Origin: Deltaproteobacteria bacterium
GTDB lineage: Bacteria; Desulfobacterota; Desulfobaccia; Desulfobaccales; 0-14-0-80-60-11
Assembly (NCBI GenBank): GCA_030018495.1
Contig: JASEFS010000014.1
Coordinates: 1-64,000 of the forward strand
Direction of reading: 5' to 3'
Length of the DNA: 64,000 nt
This document shows positions 27,096 to 34,591 of the stretch, piece by piece. The position numbers and the translations under genes are program-made. Within the stretch, counting starts at the first letter, position 1. Each line of letters opens with the position of its first letter. A model generated the notes under the pieces. The model worked only from the letters and a program-made list of their open reading frames with translations. It did not search any database and had not been told where the DNA came from.

Positions 27096-28187
27096 TCACC
27101 GCTGGAAGCGAAAAGTCAAAATATCGGCGTCGTGGATTTGGTAGTCCCGGCCTTCGACCTGGATAAGTCCCGCTTCCTTGATTTTGGCCGGAGAGCCCAG
27201 GCGCACCAGGTCGTCGTAGCGCATGACTTCGGCCCGGATAAACCCTTTCTCCATGTCGGAGTGCACCCGGCCTGCGGCCTTGGGCGCGGGGGTGCCGGCC
27301 GGCACGGTCCAGGCCCGCACTTCGGGGCCCACAATCGTGTAAAAGGTGACCAGGTTGAGCTGGCGGTAGCTTTCCCGGATCAGCCGGTTGATGCCAGGCT
27401 CGGTCAGCCCCAGGCTCTCCAAAAATTCGCGGCGCTCCGATTCGGAAAGTTCCATGAGTTCGGCTTCCAAATCGCCCAGCAAAGGGACCACGGCCACCCC
27501 CCGCTCTGCAGCCAGTTCCTGCAAAGCCAGGTAGTGCGGGCCGCCATGAAACTCCGACTCGCTCAGGTTGGCCACAAACAGATAGGGCTTCAAAGTGAGC
27601 AGAGCCACCTCCTTCAAATATTCCAGGTCCTGGGGCGACAAACCGAGAGCCCGGGCCCACTTTCCCTGGTTCAAGCCTTCCTCTACCCTGGTCAGGACAG
27701 GGAGAGCCGCCGCGGCAGCCTTGTCCCCGACTTTGGCCCGCTTCTCCAGTTTGAGGCGCTGGCGGCTGAGAATCTCCAGGTCCGCCAGTATCAGTTCCGT
27801 TTCCACCACCTCCACATCCCGCCGCGGATTGAGGCCGCTTAGAGGATGAGGGCATTTGGGGGTTTCAAAGCAGCGCACCACGTGCACCAGAAGGTCGGTG
27901 TCCCGGATGTGCCCCAGAAACTGGTTGCCCAGACCCTCGCCCTGGGACGCCCCGGCAATGAGGCCGGCCACGTCCACAAACTCGATGGTGGTGGGCGTCA
28001 CGCGCTCCGGCTTTAATATCTCCCCCAACTTAGCCAAGTGGGGGTCAGGCACCGGCACCACCCCGATGTTGGGGTTGATGGTGCTGAACGGATAAACGGC
28101 CGTTTCCGCGCCGGCCGCGGTCAAAGCGTTAAAGATGGTGGTCTTGCCCGCATTGGGGAGTCCGATGATGCCGCAGCGCCATGACAT
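27096..28187 (-). CDS. ychF: redox-regulated ATPase YchF (Obg family)
   Basis: A 363-aa Obg-related P-loop ATPase that associates with ribosomes. Walker A is GLPNAGKTTIFNAL at the N terminus, then DVAGLIAGASQGEGLGNQFLGHIR as switch II. The C-terminal TGS-like domain ends with the IHDADILTFRF signature typical of YchF. The start codon is preceded by GGTTTTC-type heptads instead of a purine-rich ribosome binding site. Confidence 0.95.
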   Translation of the reverse strand: MSWRCGIIGLPNAGKTTIFNALTAAGAETAVYPFSTINPNIGVVPVPDPHLAKLGEILKPERVTPTTIEFVDVAGLIAGASQGEGLGNQFLGHIRDTDLLVHVVRCFETPKCPHPLSGLNPRRDVEVVETELILADLEILSRQRLKLEKRAKVGDKAAAAALPVLTRVEEGLNQGKWARALGLSPQDLEYLKEVALLTLKPYLFVANLSESEFHGGPHYLALQELAAERGVAVVPLLGDLEAELMELSESERREFLESLGLTEPGINRLIRESYRQLNLVTFYTIVGPEVRAWTVPAGTPAPKAAGRVHSDMEKGFIRAEVMRYDDLVRLGSPAKIKEAGLIQVEGRDYQIHDADILTFRFQR

Positions 28188-28189
28188 GT

Positions 28190-28221
28190 CAGTTTTCGGT
28201 TTTCGGTTTTCGGTTTTCGGT
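28190..28221. repeat. GTTTTCG heptads abutting the ychF start
   Basis: About four GTTTTCG-type units lie two bases from the ychF ATG. A second short run of CAGAAAA heptads lies at about 28303-28333, against the stop codon of the next gene. Confidence 0.8.
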
Positions 28222-28332
28222 GAAAAGCTTCAGCAGCATGTAGATTTCTTTTCTCCCGTTCCCAATTTGATTTGATAACGGCGACAATGGCTGTGGCCAG
28301 ATACAGACAAACAGAAAACAGAGAACAGAAAA

Positions 28333-29490
28333 CTAACTCCGCCAGATGCCCGGAATCTTGGTCCCGCAATGGCGGCATTTATCTCCTTTAAGGTTTACCT
28401 CGCCCACCGCATAGCCCCGGCGGCTGATGACCAGTTTGCCGCAATTGTGACAGTGGGTGTTCTCCGCCGGGTTCCCCGGCAGGTTGCCCAGGTACACGTA
28501 TTTCAGACCAGAGTCCAGGGCGATGCGGCGCGCTTCTTCCAGAGTGCTCACCGGTGTCGGGTAGTGATTCTTCATTTTGTGCAGCGGGAAGAAGCGGGAA
28601 AAATGCAGCGGGGTGAGCGGCCCCAGCTCTTTTTTGATCCATTGGCACATGGCCCTGATCTGGTCCGGTTTATCATTCTTTTGGGGGATGACCAGGTTGA
28701 CGATCTCCACGTGGACCCCGCGGCTGCTTAACGTTTTTAGCGTGGCGAGCACCGGTTCCAGTTCCCCATCCACCATTTCCTGATAAAATTTGTTGTCAAA
28801 GGCCTTGAGATCAATGCAGGCCGCGTCCAGCACCTCCGCCAGTTTGGCCAGGGGCTCCGGCGAGACGTAGCCCGCCGAATGGCAGACATTCAAAATCCCG
28901 TCTTTTTTGGCCAGCCGGGCCGTGTCCAGCATATATTCATAAAAGATGACAGGCTCCACGTAGGTGTAGGCAATTGAGGGGCAGTTATTTTTGCGTGCTC
29001 CGGCCACCACCTGATCGGGGGGTGTGTCAAAGTTATAGGTTTCTTCCGGTTTGGCCTGGGAAATCTCCCAATTCTGGCAAAAGATGCAGTGCAGGTTGCA
29101 TCCCGCGGTGGCAATGGAATAAGACGGCGTGCCGGGCAGGACATGAAAAAGGGGCTTTTTTTCGATGGGGTCCACATGCACCGCGCAGGGATTGCCGTAA
29201 ACCAGACTATAATATGACCCTTTGCGGTTTTCCCGCACGCCGCAGTCGCCCCGTTCGCCGGGCTTGACCTCGCACTGCCGGGGACAGAGTTGGCACTTCA
29301 CTTTCTGGTTGGGCCGCACCTGGTAGAAAAGGGCTGGGTGGGGCTTGACCAATCCCTGCCGCATATTCTGAGGGAAAAAAGGAAAAAGCGGGGTGGGCAG
29401 GGAAAACAGGGCCAGGGTGCAGGCGCTTTGCCGGACAAAACTGCGCCGGTCCAGAAGCCTTTCGCACCAGACCCGACGCCCGGTATTCAT
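28333..29490 (-). CDS. AmmeMemoRadiSam system radical SAM enzyme with Tat-like leader
   Basis: A 385-aa radical SAM protein. The SAM cluster motif is CNLHCIFCQNWEIS. Upstream CQLCPRQCEVKPGERGDCGVREN matches the pyruvate formate-lyase-activating-like family found with AMMECR1 and Memo proteins. Two Cys pairs near the C terminus (HCHNCG and CRHCG) suggest a zinc ribbon. The N terminus has RRSFVRQSACTLALFSL, a twin-arginine-like motif with a hydrophobic run, odd for an oxygen-sensitive cytoplasmic enzyme. AMMECR1 and Memo genes are not in the window. The substrate is unknown. Confidence 0.88.
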   Translation of the reverse strand: MNTGRRVWCERLLDRRSFVRQSACTLALFSLPTPLFPFFPQNMRQGLVKPHPALFYQVRPNQKVKCQLCPRQCEVKPGERGDCGVRENRKGSYYSLVYGNPCAVHVDPIEKKPLFHVLPGTPSYSIATAGCNLHCIFCQNWEISQAKPEETYNFDTPPDQVVAGARKNNCPSIAYTYVEPVIFYEYMLDTARLAKKDGILNVCHSAGYVSPEPLAKLAEVLDAACIDLKAFDNKFYQEMVDGELEPVLATLKTLSSRGVHVEIVNLVIPQKNDKPDQIRAMCQWIKKELGPLTPLHFSRFFPLHKMKNHYPTPVSTLEEARRIALDSGLKYVYLGNLPGNPAENTHCHNCGKLVISRRGYAVGEVNLKGDKCRHCGTKIPGIWRS

Positions 29491-29608
29491 CAGGCCATGC
29501 CTTTCATGTCAAAACTCCAGCGGCTCAAACCAATGGAATTATTCCCCTCAATTTCGAGACCAGGGGCGGCAAAATAGCTGAGGCGAGGTTGGCCTGGAGG
29601 CGGGCGGG

Positions 29609-29899
29609 TTAGGACCGGTTGTTATTTATCCGGTTGCGCAGCACCCCGGAGGTCTTAAAGACCACCACTTTACGGGCTCGAAGAATGAGGTTTTCCTTCG
29701 TCTGGGGGTTCCTGCCCCGCCGGGCATTCTTCTGCCTGACCGAGAATTTGCCAAAACCACTGATGAGCAGATCTTCACCTTGGGCCAGGGTTTCCTTGAT
29801 GATGCCGAGCACCCGCTCCACCACCGCCCGGGATTCCTGCTTGCTTAGACCTGCCTGAGTTTGCAAACGCGTGATCAGCTTTTCTTTGGTGAGGGCCAT
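29609..29899 (-). CDS. HU/IHF-family DNA-binding protein (IHF alpha-like)
   Basis: A 96-aa DNA-bending protein. The family signature is GFGKFSVRQKNARRGRNPQTKE, and its RNP turn is the minor-groove arm tip. Preceding helices contain LSKQESRAVVERVLGIIKETLAQGE. It is closer to IHF-alpha than to HU by eye. Such a protein could serve the sigma-54 promoter of glnA, which usually needs DNA bending, but that is inference. No strong ribosome binding site is seen. Confidence 0.93.
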   Translation of the reverse strand: MALTKEKLITRLQTQAGLSKQESRAVVERVLGIIKETLAQGEDLLISGFGKFSVRQKNARRGRNPQTKENLILRARKVVVFKTSGVLRNRINNNRS

Positions 29900-29971
29900 G
29901 GTTTGTTCGAAACACCCGTGGAGGTCAGTTAGTTAAGCTGTTAATAATGGTAAATAATCTGGAAATTGGTG

Positions 29972-30880
29972 TCAAGCTTTTTTTCCGGTGGCCGGGGGCG
30001 GCTGTTTTATCAGCCTGGAATCGGCCGGCCTGGAAAAGTGACGCAGGCCGAAATCCATGGCGTGAAACTTACAGGAGTCCACGCACTTGAGGCACATGAT
30101 GCAATCCTGGCTGGCCTGGTCTTCATAGGGTGTTATGCCGGTAGGGCAGGCCTTGACACAAGATTTGCAGTGCAGGCAGTTGCCCTCGATATAATCCACT
30201 TTGATTAGGGTCGTGCGGTTAAACAACCCATAAAAGGCCCCCAAGGGGCATAAGGTGCGGCAAAAAAAACGGCTGATAAAAATGGCCAGAATAATAATCA
30301 GGATCAGGATAGTCAACTTGTTCCAGAAGTAGAAACCCAGGGTCTGCCACAATTCAGGTTTGAGGGAGATGAGAGGAAGGGCCCCCAAAAGCGTTCCGGA
30401 CGGACAGATAAGCTTGCAGAACCAGGGGTGCCCCAACCCGAATTGATCAGTCAAAAACAGGGGCATGAGGATCACCGTAGCCACCAGGACCACGTATTTG
30501 GTGTAGCGCAAGGGCGGCCACAGGGAAAACTTGGGGGTGGGGATTTTATAGAGCAGGTCCTGGATGAAGCCGAAGGGGCAGAGCCAGCCGCAGGGCAGAC
30601 GGCCCACCAGGGTGCCGATGAAGCCGAGGTAGCCCAGCACCATGAAGCCGGTATGAGGAAAGGAGGCCGAAGGCGTGTAGCGGATGCTGGCGATAAAGTT
30701 CTGCACCGCGCCCACCGGACAGGACAGCAGGGCCGCAGGGCAGGAGTAGCAATTCAGCCCGGGGTGGCAGATCGCCTTGAGGGGCCCCTGATAAATGATG
30801 GAACCGCCGAAAAGGAATTTAAAATAGGAGTTGGTCCCCAGCGCGACCACAGTCTGAATGAGCCACCGGAAGGCGTTCAT
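29972..30880 (-). CDS. NapH/MauN-like membrane ferredoxin
   Basis: A 302-aa polytopic iron-sulfur protein. Two C-x3-CP motifs at membrane helix ends read CGWLCPFGFIQDLLYK and CRTLCPLGAFYGLF. Two 4Fe-4S motifs close the protein: CLHCKSCVKACP and CIMCLKCVDSC. Extra Cys residues occur near the N terminus (NCYSCPAALLSCPVG). Members pass electrons across or along the membrane to reductases. The start codon follows directly after the stop of the CXXC microprotein gene (TGAATG), so the two are coupled. Confidence 0.88.
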   Translation of the reverse strand: MNAFRWLIQTVVALGTNSYFKFLFGGSIIYQGPLKAICHPGLNCYSCPAALLSCPVGAVQNFIASIRYTPSASFPHTGFMVLGYLGFIGTLVGRLPCGWLCPFGFIQDLLYKIPTPKFSLWPPLRYTKYVVLVATVILMPLFLTDQFGLGHPWFCKLICPSGTLLGALPLISLKPELWQTLGFYFWNKLTILILIIILAIFISRFFCRTLCPLGAFYGLFNRTTLIKVDYIEGNCLHCKSCVKACPTGITPYEDQASQDCIMCLKCVDSCKFHAMDFGLRHFSRPADSRLIKQPPPATGKKA

Positions 30881-31012
30881 TCACCCTACCCCGATGCAGG
30901 CCAGACAGATGGTGTTCCCCAGGTTCATGAGATAGTCGATATCCCCGGTGTTCACCCCGATGAGAAAAAGCAGAGAAAAGATGATGATGAGCACTATGGC
31001 TCGCCGCGGCAT
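30881..31012 (-). CDS. CXXC-motif microprotein (CD1871A-like), missing from the ORF track
   Basis: Reading the minus strand from the ATG at 31012 gives 43 aa: a basic start (MPRRA), one hydrophobic helix (IVLIIIFSLLFLIGV), a polar stretch with GDIDYLMN, and the end NTICLACIGVG. The one-helix-plus-terminal CxxCIG layout matches the CD1871A family of CXXC peptides, which are often encoded beside NapH-type ferredoxins. GGGAGG lies eight bases upstream. Its stop touches the ATG of the membrane ferredoxin gene. The terminal Cys pair probably binds metal or takes part in thiol chemistry on the outer face. Function is unproven. Confidence 0.8.
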   Translation of the reverse strand: MPRRAIVLIIIFSLLFLIGVNTGDIDYLMNLGNTICLACIGVG

Positions 31013-31115
31013 GATGAGCCTCCCAGCGTTGTCAGCGGAGGGGGTCTGCTCCCTCAGAAGGATAATTCAGCCGACTACTCCAAATTCTCAGAATTCATCA
31101 CTTATCCTCAAGAGT

Positions 31116-31121
31116 ATTATA
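31116..31121 (-). promoter_or_regulatory. probable -10 element for the CXXC-NapH operon
   Basis: GGTATAATACT on the minus strand contains a perfect TATAAT about 105 bases before the microprotein ATG. No good -35 is visible at the usual distance, which would suit activator dependence or extended -10 use. Confidence 0.35.
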
Positions 31122-31179
31122 CCCCTATTCCTGGGAACAAGGGTCTGAGGAATTTTTTTCAATATTTTTTACAAATGTA

Positions 31180-31210
31180 TTGACAAAGCATAATATGCTA
31201 ATATTATAAT
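31180..31210 (+). promoter_or_regulatory. arsR-type promoter with palindromic operator
   Basis: TTGACA at 31180-31185 and TATAAT-like bases at 31203-31210 frame the perfect palindrome AGCATAATATGCT (31187-31199). The start codon is only seven bases after the -10, and no Shine-Dalgarno sequence lies between, so the mRNA is probably leaderless or nearly so. The palindrome in the spacer is a natural site for self-repression. Confidence 0.6.
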
Positions 31211-31216
31211 AAACAA

Positions 31217-31516
31217 ATGAAAGAGGAAGACACCTTACCAAACCGCCTGGACAAAGCGGCCCGCTGCTTACGGGTGCTGGCCCATCCCACCCGGCTGTTG
31301 ATCATCCATCTCCTGGGAGAGGGGGAAAAGTCGGTTCAGGATTTGGAGAAACTGGTGAAAGCTTCCCAGTCAAGCGTCTCCCAACACCTGAATTTACTGA
31401 AAGACAGGGACATCCTGGAGTCCCGGCGTGCGGCCCAGCAGGTGTTTTATCGCCTCAAGGACCCCCGGGTTCTGCAGCTCACGGCTCTCACCCGGGAGTT
31501 GTTCTGTAAGGAATAG
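31217..31516 (+). CDS. ArsR-family transcriptional regulator
   Basis: A 99-aa winged-helix repressor. LAHPTRLLIIHLLGEGEKSVQDLEKLV begins the domain, and the recognition helix is ASQSSVSQHLNLLKDRDILESRR. There is no CVC metal motif in the DNA-binding helix. Only two Cys are present, at residues 17 and 97, so sensing by thiol oxidation or persulfide is possible, as in SqrR/BigR relatives, but that is inference. It diverges from the CXXC-NapH operon across a shared 200-base region, and a DsrE gene follows, which points to sulfur or redox control. Confidence 0.9.
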   Translation: MKEEDTLPNRLDKAARCLRVLAHPTRLLIIHLLGEGEKSVQDLEKLVKASQSSVSQHLNLLKDRDILESRRAAQQVFYRLKDPRVLQLTALTRELFCKE

Positions 31517-31611
31517 TTTGCGGGGCTCAAGGTTCAAGGTGAGTGCGGCGGAGCACGTAAGGTAGACGCAGATTCTGCTTAAAGAGAACCAATAAGTTGT
31601 TGACCGGATTC

Positions 31612-31694
31612 GCCCCCCTCACCCCAGCCCTCTCCCCCGTCAGCGGTGGGAGAGGGTTCCCCCAAAATTGGGGGAGAAGGGCAGGGTGAGGGGG
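31612..31694. repeat. long imperfect inverted repeat (CCCCTCACCCC...GGGTGAGGGG)
   Basis: CCCCCTCACCCC and CCCTCTCCC pair with GGGAGAGGG and GGGTGAGGGGG. An inner CCCCCAAAATTGGGGG forms a second stem. It lies between arsR and the DsrE gene and looks like a dispersed palindromic repeat. No T-run follows. Confidence 0.7.
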
Positions 31695-31773
31695 AACCCA
31701 AGCATATCGGCAGGAGAGCCGGAATTAAAGCCATAAGCAATTTTTGCAATTCCCTGAAAAGGAGATCAGCCAA

Positions 31774-32217
31774 ATGAACAATAAAAAGGAAAAAGCCTGT
31801 TTCATCTGCTCCCGGGACACCCTGGACGGGGCCTACCCCGCCCTTATCCTGGGCATCAACGCGGCCCGCTTGGGCATGGAGGCCAAGGTCTTTTACACCT
31901 TCATGGGCGTCAACCTGGTGCGCAAGGGCGGCATCGAGAAAGCCAAATTCATTCCTCCGGGGGTCATGGGCGCGGTGCCCGGCATGTCCAGCCTGGCCAC
32001 GGCCATGATGAAGAAAAAGGCTGAAAAGGCCCAAATCCCGTCGCTTCCGGACCTGATGGAGATGGCCCAGTTGGAGGGGGTGGAACTCATCGCCTGCCGC
32101 ATGACCATCGACATGATGGAAATCAAAGAAGAGGACATGCTCGAAGGCGTGCCCATCTGGACCGCGGAGGATTTTCTGAAATATGCCCGGGACGCCAACC
32201 TCTGTCTGTTCACCTGA
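31774..32217 (+). CDS. DsrE/DsrF/DrsH-like family protein
   Basis: A sulfur-relay type protein of 147 aa counted from the ATG at 31774 (AAAAGGAG upstream; the ORF track starts ten codons earlier). The Rossmann-like start ACFICSRDTLDGAYPALILGINAARLGM and the segment VELIACRMTIDMMEI are family-like, with Cys120-region sulfur acceptor in ACRMT. Such proteins carry persulfide in sulfur transfer. It stands just after the arsR gene. Confidence 0.85.
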   Translation: MNNKKEKACFICSRDTLDGAYPALILGINAARLGMEAKVFYTFMGVNLVRKGGIEKAKFIPPGVMGAVPGMSSLATAMMKKKAEKAQIPSLPDLMEMAQLEGVELIACRMTIDMMEIKEEDMLEGVPIWTAEDFLKYARDANLCLFT

Positions 32218-32330
32218 TGGCACCTTGAACTAAAGTCGGCCCTTTGCGGACTTGCGCAGGTCGAAAGACGGTCCTAATATAAACCTAAGGATGGTGAAAC
32301 CGCTTTTAACTCAAAGACCGGGTGACGAAA

Positions 32331-32852
32331 ATGGGCAGAGAAGCCTTGCTGGTAGCGGACATGATAAACGACTTCATTGACCCTGAAGGTTCCCTCTTCG
32401 TCGGGCCGGCCGGCCGGGAAATCGTCCCTTACGTCAAGAAAAAAATTGACGAAGCCAGGAACGCGGGCAAGTTGATCATTTTTATCTGCGATGTGCATTC
32501 CCCCGATGATCCCGAGTTCAAGTACTTCGCCCGCCACGCGGTGAAAGGCACCTGGGGAACGGAAGTAATTCCCGAACTCACCGTCCGGCCTGAAGATCTG
32601 CGGGTGGACAAGCCCACCTATGACAGCTTTTTCAAAACCGACCTGGAGGAGCTTCTGAAGAAAGAGCAAATCGAGCGGGTCGAAGTGGTGGGGGTATGCA
32701 CCTCCATTTGCGTCTATGAGACGGCCAAAGGGCTTTTCCTCAGAAAAATTCCCGCGGTGGTGCACCGGCAGGGGGTGGCAGATTTCGACCCCGAGGCGCA
32801 TGAATTCGCCCTCAAGCACCTGGAACGCGTTTGGGGGGCGGAAGTGGTCTAA
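32331..32852 (+). CDS. cysteine hydrolase, isochorismatase/nicotinamidase family
   Basis: A 173-aa alpha/beta hydrolase with the triad Asp (LVADMINDF), Lys (RVDKPTYDSFF) and Cys (GVCTSICVYETAKGL). The C-T-S-I-C stretch is typical of nicotinamidase-like members, so amide hydrolysis is likely, though the substrate is not certain. The ATG at 32331 with GGTGAC before it is preferred over the GTG three codons earlier. An intrinsic terminator follows. Confidence 0.88.
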   Translation: MGREALLVADMINDFIDPEGSLFVGPAGREIVPYVKKKIDEARNAGKLIIFICDVHSPDDPEFKYFARHAVKGTWGTEVIPELTVRPEDLRVDKPTYDSFFKTDLEELLKKEQIERVEVVGVCTSICVYETAKGLFLRKIPAVVHRQGVADFDPEAHEFALKHLERVWGAEVV

Positions 32853-32905
32853 GGCGGCGCACCAGGATATTTATCTCGTTAACTCCAGGCTACTAAAATC
32901 AAGAC

Positions 32906-32940
32906 AAGCCCCCCGTCCAGGGGGCTTTTTCTTTGCTTTT
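32906..32940 (+). terminator. intrinsic terminator after the cysteine hydrolase gene
   Basis: AAGCCCCC pairs with GGGGGCTT around a six-base loop, followed by TTTTTCTTTGCTTTT. It is placed 54 bases after the stop codon. Confidence 0.85.
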
Positions 32941-33002
32941 CATTTGGTTACGCCGCCGGCTTATGATAGTATTTAACGGATTTGGCGAAGCAGGCGAAAG
33001 TT

Positions 33003-33656
33003 ATGAACGCTGCTGATATCTGGATACTTGCGGGAGTGCCCGCCTCCTCGTTTGTGGTGGCCCTGTCCGGGGCCTTGATGCCCGGCCCGCTTTTGACCCT
33101 GACAGTGGGAGAGTCCGCCCGCCGGGGCTTTTGGGCCGGCCCTCTGATTATGGTAGGCCATGCGGTTTTGGAACTGGCCCTGGTGATCCTGCTTCTCATC
33201 GGCGTGGGCGCCTGGCTGCACCGCCCCTGGATTTTGGGAGCGGTGGGCCTGGGCGGCGCGGTCATGCTGGGCTGGATGGGCCTGGGCTTGGTCAGGGCCT
33301 CCCGCGGCGGCCGCCTGGAGCTGGACGCCAACGCCGCGGGCGGCCTGCACCCGGTGTGGGCCGGGGTGCTCATGAGCCTGGCCAACCCTTACTGGCTCCT
33401 CTGGTGGCTTACCATCGGTCTGGGCTACGTCCTGTTTTCCGTCAAATATGGGTTTGTGGGGGTGCTCCTGTTCTTTGTCGGGCACATCCTGGCCGACTTC
33501 GCCTGGTATACCCTGGTGGCCGCGGCGGTGGCCCGGGGTTCCCGCTTCCTGTCGGATCAGGTCTATCGCAACTTTTTGGCCGGCTGCGGGGTGTTTCTTT
33601 TTGCGTTCGGCGGCTATTTCGGCTTTCAGGGCGTGAAGTTCTTGCTGAACGCCTGA
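33003..33656 (+). CDS. LysE-family translocator
   Basis: An inner-membrane exporter of about 217 aa with six hydrophobic segments. The N-terminal family motif is SGALMPGPLLTLTVGESARRG, and the mid-protein segment SLANPYWLLWW matches the second conserved element. The exported compound cannot be told. The ATG at 33003 is chosen over a TTG seven codons upstream. The terminator just upstream means it has its own transcript. Confidence 0.88.
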   Translation: MNAADIWILAGVPASSFVVALSGALMPGPLLTLTVGESARRGFWAGPLIMVGHAVLELALVILLLIGVGAWLHRPWILGAVGLGGAVMLGWMGLGLVRASRGGRLELDANAAGGLHPVWAGVLMSLANPYWLLWWLTIGLGYVLFSVKYGFVGVLLFFVGHILADFAWYTLVAAAVARGSRFLSDQVYRNFLAGCGVFLFAFGGYFGFQGVKFLLNA

Positions 33657-33773
33657 CCTGCGGGTGAGCTGCAGGTGGTTAGCATCTTCCCCCGGAAGGC
33701 GATCGTTTGACCAAATAAACTATATCTTGGCCGCCATTTCACCTGTCGCTTTAGGGTTGACCAGGATAAATGC

Positions 33774-33826
33774 AGCGCCGCCGCCCCCCGGAGGCGCGAA
33801 AAACCCCCGGGCGCGGCGGTTCTACA
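33774..33826. repeat. GC-rich palindromic repeat ending GGTTCTACA
   Basis: GCGCCGCCGCCCCCCGG-type sequence pairs imperfectly with CCCCCGGGCGCGGCGG, then TTCTACA. The right end matches the element at 4571-4597. Confidence 0.65.
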
Positions 33827-33875
33827 GCCGAGGGCATGACTGCGAATTTCATAACCGCAATAAGAGGTTTTTTGC

Positions 33876-34505
33876 ATGGGATTAATTCAAAGGGGCCTTA
33901 TAGTAGGGATGCTGGAGGTCAACTGCTACGTCGTGGGAGACGACGAAACCAAGGACGCGGTGGTCATCGACCCGGGGGGAGACGAAGACGAAATCCTGGA
34001 AGTCTTGCGCCATCACGGCTTGAATCTCAAATATATCATTGACACCCACGGCCATTTCGACCACGTGGACGCCAATCAGCCGCTGAAGGACGCCACCGGC
34101 GCCCAGATCGCCATCCACAAGCTGGACGCCCACATGTTGAGCAAGCCGTCGCAAGAGGCTTTGTTTTTCACGGGCAACCGTCTGCGGCTGTCCCAGGCGG
34201 ACGTTATTCTTAATGAAGGCGACATCATCACCTTCGGCAACTTCAAGCTTAAAGTTTTGCATACCCCCGGCCACACCCCGGGCGGCATCTCCCTGGTGAT
34301 GGAAAACCAGCCCCTGGTCTACGTGGGTGACACCCTGTTCGCCGGGTCCATCGGCCGCACCGATTTCCCGGGCGGCGATTTCAACGCCCTGATTAACGGC
34401 GTGCGGACCAAGCTCTTTACCCTGGGAGACCATTACATCGTCTATCCGGGCCACGGACCGGTGACCACCATCGGTCAGGAGCGCCAGTATAACCCGTTTT
34501 TTTAG
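33876..34505 (+). CDS. MBL-fold metallohydrolase, glyoxalase II-like
   Basis: A 209-aa metallo-beta-lactamase protein. The metal motif is DTHGHFDHVDANQPL, followed by HTPGHTPGGISLVM, YVGDTLFAGSIGRTDFPGGD and the final VYPGHGPVTTIGQE. This pattern fits the hydroxyacylglutathione hydrolase-like group, which also includes many thioesterases of unknown substrate. The stop codon runs straight into GTTTTCG heptads. Confidence 0.9.
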   Translation: MGLIQRGLIVGMLEVNCYVVGDDETKDAVVIDPGGDEDEILEVLRHHGLNLKYIIDTHGHFDHVDANQPLKDATGAQIAIHKLDAHMLSKPSQEALFFTGNRLRLSQADVILNEGDIITFGNFKLKVLHTPGHTPGGISLVMENQPLVYVGDTLFAGSIGRTDFPGGDFNALINGVRTKLFTLGDHYIVYPGHGPVTTIGQERQYNPFF

Positions 34506-34587
34506 GTTTTCGGTTTTCGGTTTTCAGTTTTCGGTTTGAGTAAAATCCGAAACCTCGCCTTCGACATTAAACAGAAAACAGAAAGAA
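34505..34587. repeat. GTTTTCG heptads and CAGAAAA units before coaBC
   Basis: Four to five heptads occupy 34505-34538, starting inside the upstream stop codon. A shorter run of CAGAAAA/ACAGAAA lies at 34570-34587, ending four bases before the coaBC ATG, so no standard ribosome binding site is present. Confidence 0.8.
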
Positions 34588-34591
34588 ACCT

